Assembly: GCF_001424875.1 (NCBI RefSeq)
Contig: NZ_LMCT01000012.1
Location: 128,992-192,991 of the forward strand
Direction: 5' to 3'
Source: Kitasatospora sp. Root107
GTDB lineage: Bacteria > Actinomycetota > Actinomycetes > Streptomycetales > Streptomycetaceae
Length of the DNA stretch: 64,000 nt
This document shows positions 46,907 to 56,381 of this stretch, in pieces. A program made the translations under genes and the position numbers. Numbering within the stretch: position 1 is the first letter of the stretch; each line of letters opens with the position of its first letter. The notes under the pieces were generated by a model. It was not told where the DNA came from, searched no databases, and worked only from the letters and a program-made list of their open reading frames with translations.

Positions 46907-47275
46907 TCAGCCTTCCGCGATCACCACGGCCGACGCTACGCCCGCATCGTGGCTCAGCGACACGTGCCACGACCTGACGCCCAGTTCGGCCGCCCGCGCC
47001 GCCACCGTCCCACGCACCGTCAGCAACGGCCGGCCGGAGTCCCCGACCTCCACCTCGGCGTCGGTCCAGTGCATCCCGCCGGGCGCCCCGAGCGCCTTGG
47101 CCAGCGCCTCCTTCGCCGCGAACCGCGCCGCCAACGAGGCCACCCCCCGCCGCTGACCGTTGGGCAGCAGCAACTCCCCCGGCGTGAACAACCGCTCCGC
47201 CATCCCGGGCGTCCGCTCCAACGCCGCCCCGAACCGCTCGATCTCCGCCACGTCGATCCCGACCCCGACAATCAC
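46907..47275 (-). CDS. acpS: Holo-[acyl-carrier-protein] synthase
   Basis: A 122-residue phosphopantetheinyl transferase that activates acyl carrier proteins with CoA. The Mg-binding start [14 protein letters not shown] and the [13 protein letters not shown] motif with its catalytic Glu/Lys, then [14 protein letters not shown], define AcpS. GTG 47275 begins the frame. It heads the acpS-nnr pair, divergent from the Uma2 gene. Confidence 0.95.
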   Translation of the reverse strand: MIVGVGIDVAEIERFGAALERTPGMAERLFTPGELLLPNGQRRGVASLAARFAAKEALAKALGAPGGMHWTDAEVEVGDSGRPLLTVRGTVAARAAELGVRSWHVSLSHDAGVASAVVIAEG

Positions 47276-47411
47276 CGCGCTCGGCTCCTCTCCCTCGCTG
47301 CCCGGACCTTACGGCACACTTTCGAGTGAGAACCGCTTCGATCCCCTCCGGGTGACGGCCCGTCCACCTACCGTGTCGCGCAGACCGCACCCACCAGGAG
47401 GGAGAAGGGCC

Positions 47412-47969
47412 ATGGTCGCCATGCCAGCCATCGAGCATCCGCTGCCCGAGGACGATCTCCTGCAGACCTTCCTCAGCCTTGAGACACCGCTGGGCTACAA
47501 GGCAGAGCTCATCGAAGGGGAGATCATCGTGACCCCACCGCCGGACGGTTCGCACGAGACGACATTCGCCTCGCTGATCCGACAGTTCATCCGCGAGTCG
47601 GCGGCGGACTTCGACATCGCCGGCACCAAGGGCCTGATCACCCCCCTCGGCCACTTCGTCCCGGACGGCACTGTCAGCCCGGTCGGCCACTTCCACGACT
47701 CCGAGCCCTGGGCCGACACCACCGGCGTCCTGCTGGTCTTCGAGATCACTTCCAGCAACCCCACCAAGGACCGGGACGCCAAACGGCGCGGCTACGCAGC
47801 CGGCCTGATCCCCTGTTACCTGCTGATCGACCGGACCCGCGCCGAGGCCGTGCTCTTCACCGACCCGGTGAACGGCGACTACGCCGCCCTCACCAAGGTC
47901 CCGTTCGGCAAGCCGCTCGACCTGCCCGCCCCGTTCTCCTTCGCCCTGGACACCGCTCCCCTGAGGTGA
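47412..47969 (+). CDS. Uma2 family putative nuclease
   Basis: A 185-residue PD-(D/E)xK-like protein of the Uma2 family. Readable are YKAELIEGEIIVTPPPDGSHE (first strand with Glu), VPDGTVSP (PD motif), LVFEITSSNPTKDRDAKRRGYAAGLIPCYLLID (E...K core and helix). Streptomyces genomes carry dozens of such genes; nuclease activity is predicted only, and the biological role is unknown. ATG 47412 follows GGAGGGAGAAGGG; earlier in-frame starts lack support. Convergent with glmS. Confidence 0.86.
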   Translation: MVAMPAIEHPLPEDDLLQTFLSLETPLGYKAELIEGEIIVTPPPDGSHETTFASLIRQFIRESAADFDIAGTKGLITPLGHFVPDGTVSPVGHFHDSEPWADTTGVLLVFEITSSNPTKDRDAKRRGYAAGLIPCYLLIDRTRAEAVLFTDPVNGDYAALTKVPFGKPLDLPAPFSFALDTAPLR

Positions 47970-47989
47970 CGAAGCACCCCAGGGGAGCG
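47954..47989. terminator. Terminator between uma2 and glmS
   Basis: CGCTCCCCTG (47954-47963) and CAGGGGAGCG (47980-47989) pair perfectly; the left arm lies in the last codons of the Uma2 gene and the right arm ends 7 bp before the glmS stop, so it serves both convergent genes. Confidence 0.65.
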
Positions 47990-47996
47990 ACCTGTC

Positions 47997-49853
47997 TCAC
48001 TCCACCGTGACGGACTTCGCCAGGTTGCGGGGCTGGTCCACCTCGTGGCCCTTGGCGGTGGCCAGCTCGCAGGCGAAGACCTGCAGCGGCACCGTCGAGA
48101 CCAGCGGCTGCAGCAGCACCGGCGTGACCGGGATCCGGATCAGGTGGTCGGCGTACGGGGCGACCGCCTCGTCACCCTCCTCCGCGATCACGATGGTCCG
48201 GGCGCCACGGGCCCGGATCTCCTGGATGTTGGAGACGATCTTGTCGTGCAGGATCGACCGGCCGCGCGGCGAGGGCACCACCACGACCACTGGCAGGCCC
48301 TCCTCGATCAGCGCGATCGGGCCGTGCTTGAGCTCGCCCGCCGCGAAGCCCTCGGCGTGCATGTACGCCAGCTCCTTGAGCTTGAGCGCACCCTCCAGCG
48401 CCACGGGGTAGCCGACGTGCCGACCGAGGAAGAGCACCGACTTGGCGTCCGCCAGGGACCGGGCCAGCTCGCGCACCGGCTCCATGGTCCGGAGCACCTG
48501 CTCGACCTGCTTGGGAGCCTCGCGGAGCTCCTGGATGACGCTCTGGATCTCGTCGCCCCACTTGGTGCCGCGCACCTGGCCCAGGTACAGCGCGACCAGG
48601 TAGCAGGCCACCAGCTGGGTCAGGAACGCCTTGGTCGAGGCAACCGCGACCTCCGGACCGGCGTGCGTGTAGAGCACCGCGTCCGACTCACGCGGGATGG
48701 TCGACCCGTTGGTGTTGCAGATCGCCAGCACCTTCGCGCCCTGCTCCCGCGCGTGCCGCAGCGCCATCAGGGTGTCCATCGTCTCGCCGGACTGCGAGAT
48801 CGCGATCACCAGCGTGCGGTCGTCCAGGATCGGGTCCCGGTAACGGAACTCCGAGGCGACCTCGACCTCGCACGGGATCCGGGTCCAGTGCTCGATCGCG
48901 TACTTGGCGATCATGCCGGCGTGGAACGCGGTGCCGCAGGCGACGATCACCACCTTGTCGACCTGGCGCAACTCGGCGTCGGAGATCCGCAGCTCATCGA
49001 GCGTCAGCTGCCCGTCCGCACCGATCCGGCCGAGCAGGGTGTCGGCGACCGCCTTCGGCTGCTCGGCGATCTCCTTGAGCATGAAGTAGTCGTAGCCGCC
49101 CTTCTCGGCGGCCGAGGCGTCCCAGTCCACGTGGTACTCGCGGACCTCGGCGGGCCCCCCGTCGAAGTCCGTGACGGTCACCGACTCCGCGCGCAGCTCG
49201 ACCACCTGGTCCTGGCCGAGCTCGACCGCCTCCCGGGTGTGCGCGATGAAGGCCGACACGTCCGAGGCGAGGAAGTTCTCGCCCTCGCCGCGCCCGACCA
49301 CCAGCGGCGAGTTCCGCCGCGCGCCGACCACCACACCGGGCTGGTCGGCGTGCACCGCGACCAGGGTGAACGCACCGTCCAGCTGACGGCACACCACCCG
49401 CATCGCCTCGGCCAGGTCACCGGCGAACGCCTCGCCCAGCAGGTGCGCGACCACCTCGGTGTCGGTCTCCGAGCGGAGCGTGTGGCCCCGGTCGGCGAGC
49501 TCGGCCCGGAGCTGGGCGAAGTTCTCGATGATGCCGTTGTGCACCACCGCGACCCGGCGCGCGTCGTCCAGGTGGGGGTGGGCGTTCGCGTCGGTCGGCC
49601 CACCGTGGGTGGCCCAGCGGGTGTGGCCGATACCGGAGGTGCCGGCGGGGAGAGGGGTCTCCGCCAGTGCCTTCTCCAGATTGACCAGCTTGCCCGCGCG
49701 CTTGTCCGTGGCGAGGCTCCACTGCCCGTCGGCGCCTCGCGTCTGAACGGCCACACCGGCGGAGTCGTAACCCCGGTACTCGAGCCGTCGCAGACCTTCG
49801 ATCACTACATTCTGGGCCTCAAGAGGACCCACATAACCTACGATTCCGCACAT
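47997..49853 (-). CDS. glmS: Glutamine-fructose-6-phosphate aminotransferase
   Basis: A 618-residue enzyme making glucosamine-6-phosphate, entry to UDP-GlcNAc and wall synthesis. The N-terminal amidotransferase starts MCGIVGYVG, where Cys2 becomes the N-terminal nucleophile, with GHTRWATHG and HNGIIENF; two SIS domains follow (ACGTAFHAG, SQSGETMDTLMALR, ST in VASTKAFLTQL), and the C-terminus ends LAKSVTVE as usual. ATG 49853 is fixed by the catalytic Cys; the open frame upstream is shadow. No glmS ribozyme is visible. glmM lies 8 kb away. Confidence 0.98.
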   Translation of the reverse strand: MCGIVGYVGPLEAQNVVIEGLRRLEYRGYDSAGVAVQTRGADGQWSLATDKRAGKLVNLEKALAETPLPAGTSGIGHTRWATHGGPTDANAHPHLDDARRVAVVHNGIIENFAQLRAELADRGHTLRSETDTEVVAHLLGEAFAGDLAEAMRVVCRQLDGAFTLVAVHADQPGVVVGARRNSPLVVGRGEGENFLASDVSAFIAHTREAVELGQDQVVELRAESVTVTDFDGGPAEVREYHVDWDASAAEKGGYDYFMLKEIAEQPKAVADTLLGRIGADGQLTLDELRISDAELRQVDKVVIVACGTAFHAGMIAKYAIEHWTRIPCEVEVASEFRYRDPILDDRTLVIAISQSGETMDTLMALRHAREQGAKVLAICNTNGSTIPRESDAVLYTHAGPEVAVASTKAFLTQLVACYLVALYLGQVRGTKWGDEIQSVIQELREAPKQVEQVLRTMEPVRELARSLADAKSVLFLGRHVGYPVALEGALKLKELAYMHAEGFAAGELKHGPIALIEEGLPVVVVVPSPRGRSILHDKIVSNIQEIRARGARTIVIAEEGDEAVAPYADHLIRIPVTPVLLQPLVSTVPLQVFACELATAKGHEVDQPRNLAKSVTVE

Positions 49854-49941
49854 CGCGCCAGGATATCGGCGCTCCCCCGAACCCCTCGCCACCCCCTGGT
49901 GACCGACACCACAGCACCCCGAACCCCCGGAACGGCCCACA

Positions 49942-50934
49942 ATGGACCATGTGCTGACCGAACTCTGTACGAGGGGCGCCCCCGCGACGCCCACCCCCTC
50001 CCCGTACGTGGATCTGGACCGGGCCGAGTGGAGCGCGCTGCGCGAGCGCACCCCGATGCCGCTGACCGCCGAGGAGGTGGAGAAGCTGCGCGGCCTGGGC
50101 ACCGCCCTCGACCTGGACGAGGTGCGGGACGTCTACCTGCCGCTGTCCCGGCTGCTCAACCTCTACATCCACGCCACCCACGAGCTGCGCAGCACCGTCG
50201 GGACCTTCCTGGACACCCCCGACACCGAGCGCACCCGGACCCCGTTCGTGATCGGCGTGGCCGGCTCGGTGGCGGTCGGCAAGTCCACCACCGCCCGCCT
50301 GCTGAAGGCCCTGCTGGCCCGCTGGCCGGAGCACCCCCGGGTCGAGCTGGTCACCACCGACGGCTTCCTGCTCCCCAACGCCGAGCTGCGCCGCCGCGGC
50401 CTGATGGCCCGCAAGGGCTTCCCCGAGTCGTACGACCGCCGGGCGCTGATGCGCTTCGTGGCGGACGTGAAGGCGGGCAAGGAGCTGGTCACCGCCCCGG
50501 TCTACTCGCACCTGGTCTACGACATCGTGCCGGACGAGCGCCTCACCGTGGAGCGCCCCGACATCCTGATCGTCGAGGGCCTGAACGTGCTGCAGCCCGC
50601 ACTGCCCGGCACCGACGGCCGCACCAGGCTCGCCGTCGCCGACTACTTCGACTTCTCGATCTACGTCGACGCCCGCACCGACGACATCGAGAGCTGGTAC
50701 CTGTCCCGCTTCAAGAAGCTCAGGGACACCGCCTTCCAGGACCCGAACTCCTACTTCCGCCGCTTCACCGAAGTGCCGGAGGAGGAGGCGATGGAGTACG
50801 GCCGCCAGGTCTGGCGCACCATCAACAAGCCAAACCTGGTGGAGAACGTGCTGCCCACCCGCGGCCGGGCCACCCTGGTGCTGCAGAAGGGCGCCGACCA
50901 CAAGGTCCGGCGGGCACTGCTGCGCAAGCTCTAG
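49942..50934 (+). CDS. coaA: Type I pantothenate kinase
   Basis: A 330-residue kinase phosphorylating pantothenate, the first committed step to CoA. The P-loop is [17 protein letters not shown] (about residues 105-121), then [38 protein letters not shown] and VEGLNVLQ, all CoaA signatures. The start ATG 49942 (MDHVLTELC) is followed by a variable first 20 residues, so a start 9 bp later is possible. Divergent from glmS, 88 bp apart. Downstream is the accessory polysaccharide cluster. Confidence 0.95.
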   Translation: MDHVLTELCTRGAPATPTPSPYVDLDRAEWSALRERTPMPLTAEEVEKLRGLGTALDLDEVRDVYLPLSRLLNLYIHATHELRSTVGTFLDTPDTERTRTPFVIGVAGSVAVGKSTTARLLKALLARWPEHPRVELVTTDGFLLPNAELRRRGLMARKGFPESYDRRALMRFVADVKAGKELVTAPVYSHLVYDIVPDERLTVERPDILIVEGLNVLQPALPGTDGRTRLAVADYFDFSIYVDARTDDIESWYLSRFKKLRDTAFQDPNSYFRRFTEVPEEEAMEYGRQVWRTINKPNLVENVLPTRGRATLVLQKGADHKVRRALLRKL

Positions 50935-51118
50935 GGGGGTCCGTCCGCTCAACTCGGCTTACTCCGAGGGGCATCACGAATACATCCCGATTGACCGGAA
51001 TCACATTCCGACCTGTCCGCTTTGGTAGCAATCGTCGGAAATAGTGCACAAGTGTCGGTCGTAGTATCAACGATGCCAGTCACTCCCAGCCTCTAAATCG
51101 ACACGGACCACCTCAAAA

Positions 51119-52438
51119 ATGCTTGCCTTCCTCCTTGAGATACAGCAGTGGTGGACCTTCGGAACGATCTATCCGTTCGCGGTCTTCATGTCCGTCGTAT
51201 GGCTGCTGTGGCTCATCCGGATCGTTCTGACCCGCCGTTACAAGCCTTGGGTGCGCCCGTACTCGACCACCACGTCCGTGATCATTCCGGTGGTGGACGA
51301 ACCGGCCGACCTGTTCCGCTCGGTGCTGGACCGCATCATCGAGCAACAGCCGACCGAGATGGTCGTGGTGATCAACGGCAAGCGCAACGAGGTGCTCGAG
51401 CAGGTCTGCGACCGGCTGGGCGTCTACTGGGAGTGGACCGAGACCCCCGGCAAGCGCAACGCCTTGCGGGTCGGCCTCGAAGTCTGCACCGGAGACGTCG
51501 CGGTCCTGGTGGACTCCGACACGGTCTGGACCCCGACCACCCTGAGCGAACTGATCAAGCCCTTCCGCGACGCGGAGGTCGGCGGGGTGACCACCCGTCA
51601 GCGCATCCTCGACCCCGGCCGCTCCGTGCTCACCCGCTGGGCGGACTGGCTGGAGAGCGTCCGCTGCCAGTACTCCCTGCCGGCCATGAGCGTGCTCGGC
51701 ACCGTCGGTTGCCTCCCGGGCCGGACCATCGCCTTCCGCCGGCAGATCCTGGTGGACTGCATGGAGGACTTCCTCAGCGAGAAGTTCCTCGGGGTGTTCC
51801 TCGAGGTGAGCGACGACCGGACTCTCACCAACTACACGCTCAAGCAGGGCTACAAGACCGTCTACCAGTCGACGTCCCTGGTGTACACGGACGCCCCGTT
51901 GGCACTGGGCAAGCTGGCCAAGCAGCAGTACCGCTGGGCCCGCGGCTCCCAGTACAACACCCTGCGGATGCTGCCCTGGATGCTGCGCCGGGCCAAGATG
52001 CTCGCCCTCTTCTACACGGTCGACATCCTGGTCCCGTTCATGCTGCTGGGCAGCTTCTCGTCCTGGGCGGTGGCCATCTGGCACGGCTCTGGCCCCAGCC
52101 TGTACGAGGGCCTGCCGCTGCCGGTCGAGCACTGGAAGGCGCTGCTGACGCTGCTCGTCCTGGCGGCCATGCTCTCCACCGTGTCCCTGGCCATCCGTTT
52201 CGGGAGGCACTTCGCCTACCGCTCCACGGACATGCTCTATCTCCCGATCTTCATGGTGATCAACACCTTCCTGCTGCTCCCGGTCCGCCTGCTCGGCTTC
52301 TTCAAGATGGGCCACAACGCGTCCTGGGGCACCCGCGACGACAGCTTCGCCGGAGAGCGCGCCCGGAGCCCGAAGGTCGTCATCCCCTACCTGCTCGGCG
52401 GAGCGATTCTGATCGGCTCGGTGATGATGAGTGTCTAG
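51119..52438 (+). CDS. Family 2 glycosyltransferase, hyaluronan synthase-like
   Basis: A 439-residue membrane glycosyltransferase. One helix at about residues 14-34, then the GT-A domain: VSVIIPVVDEPADLF-type start, PGKRNALRVGL, metal motif VDSDT, EVSDDRTLTNYTLKQGYKTVYQST (acceptor Asp region) and the polymerase motif QQYRWARGS (QxxRW). Four or five more helices follow from about 290. This combination is that of processive synthases (hyaluronan, chitin or cellulose type); the product cannot be told from sequence. ATG 51119 has no clear ribosome site. It leads a run with a GH26-like protein and a GT39-like protein; 180 bp of AT-richer sequence upstream probably carries the promoter. Confidence 0.88.
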   Translation: MLAFLLEIQQWWTFGTIYPFAVFMSVVWLLWLIRIVLTRRYKPWVRPYSTTTSVIIPVVDEPADLFRSVLDRIIEQQPTEMVVVINGKRNEVLEQVCDRLGVYWEWTETPGKRNALRVGLEVCTGDVAVLVDSDTVWTPTTLSELIKPFRDAEVGGVTTRQRILDPGRSVLTRWADWLESVRCQYSLPAMSVLGTVGCLPGRTIAFRRQILVDCMEDFLSEKFLGVFLEVSDDRTLTNYTLKQGYKTVYQSTSLVYTDAPLALGKLAKQQYRWARGSQYNTLRMLPWMLRRAKMLALFYTVDILVPFMLLGSFSSWAVAIWHGSGPSLYEGLPLPVEHWKALLTLLVLAAMLSTVSLAIRFGRHFAYRSTDMLYLPIFMVINTFLLLPVRLLGFFKMGHNASWGTRDDSFAGERARSPKVVIPYLLGGAILIGSVMMSV

Positions 52439-53552
52439 GCGCGCGAAGAAGATGCACTGGTGGAGCCGTGGCTCCGGCGTGCGGCTCCGGCTCTGGATGG
52501 TCTGCAACGTCGCCATCCTCTCGGTGCTGACCTACGGGGTGATGGCCGCCCTGGCCGTCGCGGACGACGGTGCCCGGTACGAGGGGCTCGGGCAGAACGC
52601 CGGCGTCCCCGCTCTCAGTGAGCTCTTCCAGCCGGAGAAGAAGGCGCCTCCGATCCCGGATCGCAGCGTCTTCAGCGCACCGGACGGCAAGCACTTCGGG
52701 GTCAGCACCAAGGAGGCGCCCTGGTCGGGCAAGGAGCTCCAGCAGGTCAAGCAGTCCTCGGGGGCCTGGCCGACCATGGTCGAGTACTTCGTCCGCTGGA
52801 ACCAGAACTTCGACCCCAAGGCGGTCAGCGCGGCCTACAGCCACGGGACCCTGCCGGTGCTGGCATGGGAGCCGTGGGCCGGCGGCGAGGCGGGCTCGGC
52901 CAACCAGCCGAACTACAGCCTCTCCACCATCATCGACGGCAAGCACGACGACTACCTGCGCGCCTTCGCCCAGGGCGTCGCCACCCAGAAGTGGCCGCTG
53001 GCGATCCGCTTCGCCCACGAGATGAACGGCAACTGGTACCCGTGGTCCGAACAGGTCAACGGCAACCAGCGCGGGCAGTACGTGCAGGCCTGGCGCCACG
53101 TGCACGACGTGTTCGCCAAGGAGGGTGCCACCAACGTCATCTGGATCTGGAGCCCGAACATCCTGCGGCCGGTGAAGGACATCAGCATCCCCGACCTCTA
53201 CCCCGGTGACGACTACGTCGACTGGATGGGCATGGTCGGCTACGGCACCAACCGCGAGCGCACCGCCGACGAGACCTTCGGTCCGACGCTGGACACCCTG
53301 CGCCAGATCTCCAAGAAGCCGGTCCTCATCACGGAGACGGGGCGTGAGACCAGCGCTGCCTACAAGCCCGCCTGGACCGCGGACTTCTTCACCTGGCTCG
53401 CCAAGCAGCCGGACGTGATCGGGTTCATCTGGTTCCAGCGCAACGTCGCCGAGGGCGGCAAGGCCAACTGGCGCTTCGACGAGAGCACCGCGTCGTTGCG
53501 GGCCTTCTCGAACGGCATCCGACAGATCACACTCGCCAAGGGACTGGGCTGA
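52431..53552 (+). CDS. GH26-like glycoside hydrolase, membrane anchored (first copy)
   Basis: A 373-residue protein with an N-terminal anchor (LWMVCNVAILSVLTYGVMAALAV, about residues 21-43) and a catalytic domain from about 85 (HFGVSTKEAPW). Acid/base Glu is in RFAHEMNGNWYPW, the nucleophile candidate in LITETGRE, and substrate Trp residues in WIWSPN and GFIWFQRN; together these fit glycoside hydrolase family 26 (mannanase-type) enzymes. GTG 52431 overlaps the glycosyltransferase stop by 8 bp; ATG 52452 is the alternative. Coupling to the synthase suggests it trims or releases the polymer on the outer face. Substrate inferred only. Confidence 0.85.
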   Translation: MSRRAKKMHWWSRGSGVRLRLWMVCNVAILSVLTYGVMAALAVADDGARYEGLGQNAGVPALSELFQPEKKAPPIPDRSVFSAPDGKHFGVSTKEAPWSGKELQQVKQSSGAWPTMVEYFVRWNQNFDPKAVSAAYSHGTLPVLAWEPWAGGEAGSANQPNYSLSTIIDGKHDDYLRAFAQGVATQKWPLAIRFAHEMNGNWYPWSEQVNGNQRGQYVQAWRHVHDVFAKEGATNVIWIWSPNILRPVKDISIPDLYPGDDYVDWMGMVGYGTNRERTADETFGPTLDTLRQISKKPVLITETGRETSAAYKPAWTADFFTWLAKQPDVIGFIWFQRNVAEGGKANWRFDESTASLRAFSNGIRQITLAKGLG

Positions 53553-53602
53553 CCCAGCGTCAACTCCCGGCACGCCACCACGGACGGCAGGAAGAACACA
53601 GA

Positions 53603-55216
53603 GTGAGCATGCAGCAGTCGCCGCTCCGCACCGCACCGCAGCGGGCCACCGACCCCGTACCCCCGGAGCGTCGGCAGCCGGCGGAAGCCGCGCAGCCCAC
53701 CGAGCCCGTCCTCTCCTCGGCGAGGCGGCGGGCCCTGACGCTGCTCACCGTCCTGCCCCCCGCAGCGGTCGCCCTCTACCGCTGCCTCGACGGGATCGGC
53801 AGCCGTCAGCTGTGGCGCGACGAGCACGCCAGCTGGTGGGCCGCCGCCCTGAGCTTCCAGGACCTGCGAGCGCTGCTCGGCACCATCGACGCCGTCATCG
53901 CGCCGTACTACCTGCTGCTGCGCCTGTGGATCGCCGGCTTCGGCGACTCCGCCGCCTCGCTGCGCACGCCCTCCGCTCTGGCGATGGCGCTGGCCGCCGC
54001 CGTGACCGCCGTGCTCGGCCGCCGGCTGGCGACCCGGGCCGGCGTCTCCGGTACGGGCCTCGTGGCCTCCCTGACCGGGCTGGGCGCGGGCCTGGCGTTC
54101 GCGCTGCTGCCCGCCGTCGCGCGGTACGGCCAGGAGGCTCGGCCCTACGCCTTCTCGGTCCTCGCTGTTCTGGTCTCCACCCTGCTGCTGCTGCGGGCCC
54201 TGGAGCAGCCCTCGGTGGCCCGCTGGGCCTGGTACGCCACGAGCGTGACCCTGGTCGGGGCCGCCCACCTGGTCTCGCTGCTCGTGCTGGCCGCCCACCT
54301 GCTCGCCGCACTGACCCTCGCCCTGCGCGCCCGCGAGCGCGCCGCGTTCTGGCGGTGGGCGCTCGCCGCACTGGTCGGGGTCGGGGGCATAGCCGCCCTG
54401 TTGCTGCGGGGCAACGGCCAGAGCAAGCAGATCGCCTGGAACAACCCGACCCTCGATGACCTGACCGACCTGCCCAAGGAACTCTTCGGCTCCTGGACCA
54501 CCGCAGCCGTCGTGCTGGGGCTCGCGGTGATCGGCCTCTGGCCCGCCCGGCGCCACGCCGGTCTGCTGGTCTGCTGGATCGTGCTCCCGCCCGTCCTGAC
54601 GTACGTCACGGCGGACCGGCTCCACCTCTTCCTGGACCGCTACCTGCTGTTCGTCCTGGCGCCGTGTGTGCTGCTGGCCGCCGCCGGGGCCGGCTGGCTG
54701 CTCTCCCCCTTCGGCCGGTCCGCCGTCGGCCGGGTGGCGGCCGGCGTGCTCGCGGTGGCGCTGCTCGGCGGGGTCGCCGTCCTCGGCCAGCCGACGATGG
54801 CGACCCTGCGCGACAACCTCAAGTCCGAACCCGACTACCGGGGCGCCGCCGACCTGCTCGCCGCCCAGACGAAGCCCGGCGACGGCATGGTGATCAACAG
54901 TCTGCTGAACGCCCGCCGGGCACTCGCCTACGAGCTGAGGGACCGTCAGGCACCGACCGACATCCTGCTCCAGTACTACCCGGAGGACCTCGGACGCTTC
55001 CAGGGCGTGGAGTGCACCGACCCTTCGGAGTGCGCGCGCTTCACCGACCGGCTCTGGCTGGTCAGCACCGCGATCGGGCCCAACCCGCTCGCCCAGCTGC
55101 CGAAGAGCACCCAGGACGTGCTGACGCAGCAGTTCAAGACCGTCGACACCAAGCAGCTGCACGGCCTCAAGCTGGTGCTGCTGGAGCGCATCCAGCCCGC
55201 ACCCGGCGAGGAGTGA
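53603..55216 (+). CDS. Multi-pass glycosyltransferase, GT39/ArnT-like
   Basis: A 537-residue membrane protein with about eleven hydrophobic segments from residue 45 to 400 and a C-terminal outer domain of about 130 residues. The first loop motif SRQLWRDEHASWWAAAL contains the Asp-Glu pair typical of lipid-linked sugar glycosyltransferases (DE motif), and DAVIAPYYLLLRLWIAGFGDS follows, as in the ArnT/PMT-like family. It would transfer a sugar from a polyprenyl phosphate donor to an external acceptor. GTG 53603 follows AGGAAG by eight bases and beats ATG 53609. It stands between two GH26-like genes in the polysaccharide cluster. Confidence 0.85.
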   Translation: MSMQQSPLRTAPQRATDPVPPERRQPAEAAQPTEPVLSSARRRALTLLTVLPPAAVALYRCLDGIGSRQLWRDEHASWWAAALSFQDLRALLGTIDAVIAPYYLLLRLWIAGFGDSAASLRTPSALAMALAAAVTAVLGRRLATRAGVSGTGLVASLTGLGAGLAFALLPAVARYGQEARPYAFSVLAVLVSTLLLLRALEQPSVARWAWYATSVTLVGAAHLVSLLVLAAHLLAALTLALRARERAAFWRWALAALVGVGGIAALLLRGNGQSKQIAWNNPTLDDLTDLPKELFGSWTTAAVVLGLAVIGLWPARRHAGLLVCWIVLPPVLTYVTADRLHLFLDRYLLFVLAPCVLLAAAGAGWLLSPFGRSAVGRVAAGVLAVALLGGVAVLGQPTMATLRDNLKSEPDYRGAADLLAAQTKPGDGMVINSLLNARRALAYELRDRQAPTDILLQYYPEDLGRFQGVECTDPSECARFTDRLWLVSTAIGPNPLAQLPKSTQDVLTQQFKTVDTKQLHGLKLVLLERIQPAPGEE

Positions 55217-55238
55217 CCCCCCGGCCCGGTGGAGGAGC

Positions 55239-56372
55239 TCAGCTCATCGGCCAGGACACCAGGTTCTGGTCCGCCAGACCGTCCTGGAAGGCCTTCAGCG
55301 CGCCGGGCGAGGTGGTGAACCGCCAGTCGAAGCGGCCGCCCTCCTGGTCGCTGTGCTGGAACCAGGAGAAGCCCACCAGCTGGGGGCGGTTCTTGATCCA
55401 GCGGAAGAAGTCGACCGTCCACAGTGCCTTGTTGGGGGTCGGCTTGACGCCGGTCTCCCCGATGAAGATCGGCTTCCGGGAGAGCGAGACCAGGTCCTCA
55501 TAGGTCTCGTCGAAGACCTTTCCGGCGGACGTCTCGCTCTCGCTGTACCCGTCCATACCGATCCAGTCGACGTACTTGTCGCCCGGGAAGTACCGCGCCA
55601 ACTCGTGCTTGTTGGTGCCCCGGTGGATGTTCGGGCACCAGAACCAGAGCGCGTTCGCGACCTTGCGGGTCGCGAAGACGTCGTAGACGTGCCGCCAGGC
55701 GTCCACGAAGTCGCCCGGCCGGTTGCCGCTGTGCTGCTCGGACCACGGGTACCACTCGGCATTCATCTCGTGCGCGAACCGGATCACCACCGGCCGCCCG
55801 GCGCTCTTGACCGAGTCCGCGAACCGGGCGATGTAGGCGTCGTGCGCGCCCGAGGCGATCAGCCTCAGGGCATAGGTGGGCTGATCCTCCCCCGCCTCCT
55901 TGCCGGCCGAGGGCTGCCAGGTCACCACCGGCACCGCGCCCAGGCGATACGACTCCGTCACCCGGTCGGGTTCGAACTCCTGGTTCCAGTTGACGAAGTA
56001 CTCCTGCACGGTGGGCCGTCGGCCGGCCGCGGTGGCCACCGTCTCGGTCTCCGGTTCGTTCGGCGACCCGGGCGTACTCACTCCGAAGTGCAGCGCCTTG
56101 GGCGCGCGGAGCTCGGCCATCGTGGTCACGGTGCCGGAGCCGGAGCCGGAGGGCTTGGGTGTCTCCCTCGGCCGTTCCGGCGCGGTGGACGTCGGCGTGC
56201 CACCGGGCATCCCGGTCCGGTCGGGGCCGTCCTCGCTTTCGAAGGCGAGCAGCCCGACCAGCATCACCAGCGCCAGCCCGCAGATCATCGACGCCCCCCA
56301 CGCCGGGCTGAACCGTACCCGCCGCAGCCCACCCGACAGTGCCACGCCCGCCGCTTCCCTCCACCACGCCAT
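55239..56372 (-). CDS. GH26-like glycoside hydrolase, membrane anchored (second copy)
   Basis: A 377-residue protein with an anchor at about residues 25-45 (WGASMICGLALVMLVGLLAF), a Pro/Thr/Ser stalk and a catalytic domain from about 92 (HFGVSTPGSPNEPE). It mirrors the first copy: VNWNQEFEPDRV, acid/base Glu in RFAHEMNAEWYPWSEQ, WFWCPN, nucleophile in FIGETGVK, and GFSWFQHSDQEGG. Clearly a paralogue of the protein at 52431-53552 but on the opposite strand, ten bases downstream of another membrane protein gene. Predicted polysaccharide hydrolase; substrate unknown. Confidence 0.85.
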   Translation of the reverse strand: MAWWREAAGVALSGGLRRVRFSPAWGASMICGLALVMLVGLLAFESEDGPDRTGMPGGTPTSTAPERPRETPKPSGSGSGTVTTMAELRAPKALHFGVSTPGSPNEPETETVATAAGRRPTVQEYFVNWNQEFEPDRVTESYRLGAVPVVTWQPSAGKEAGEDQPTYALRLIASGAHDAYIARFADSVKSAGRPVVIRFAHEMNAEWYPWSEQHSGNRPGDFVDAWRHVYDVFATRKVANALWFWCPNIHRGTNKHELARYFPGDKYVDWIGMDGYSESETSAGKVFDETYEDLVSLSRKPIFIGETGVKPTPNKALWTVDFFRWIKNRPQLVGFSWFQHSDQEGGRFDWRFTTSPGALKAFQDGLADQNLVSWPMS

Positions 56373-56381
56373 CGAGTGTCG

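Noticed and set aside
47314..47340. GGCACACTTTCGAGTGAGAACCGC resembles the CAGGCACTTTCGC...ACCCGC part of the dispersed repeat
   Set aside because: Only partial similarity and neither terminal inverted repeat is present; chance or old remnant, so not listed as a copy.
47412..47969. Uma2 gene as evidence of a mobile or defence island
   Set aside because: Such genes are extremely common in streptomycetes, and nothing else around glmS/acpS looks mobile.
47997..49853. glmS ribozyme or riboswitch upstream of glmS
   Set aside because: No ribozyme-like sequence in the 88-bp glmS-coaA gap; this class is known from Firmicutes, not from streptomycetes.
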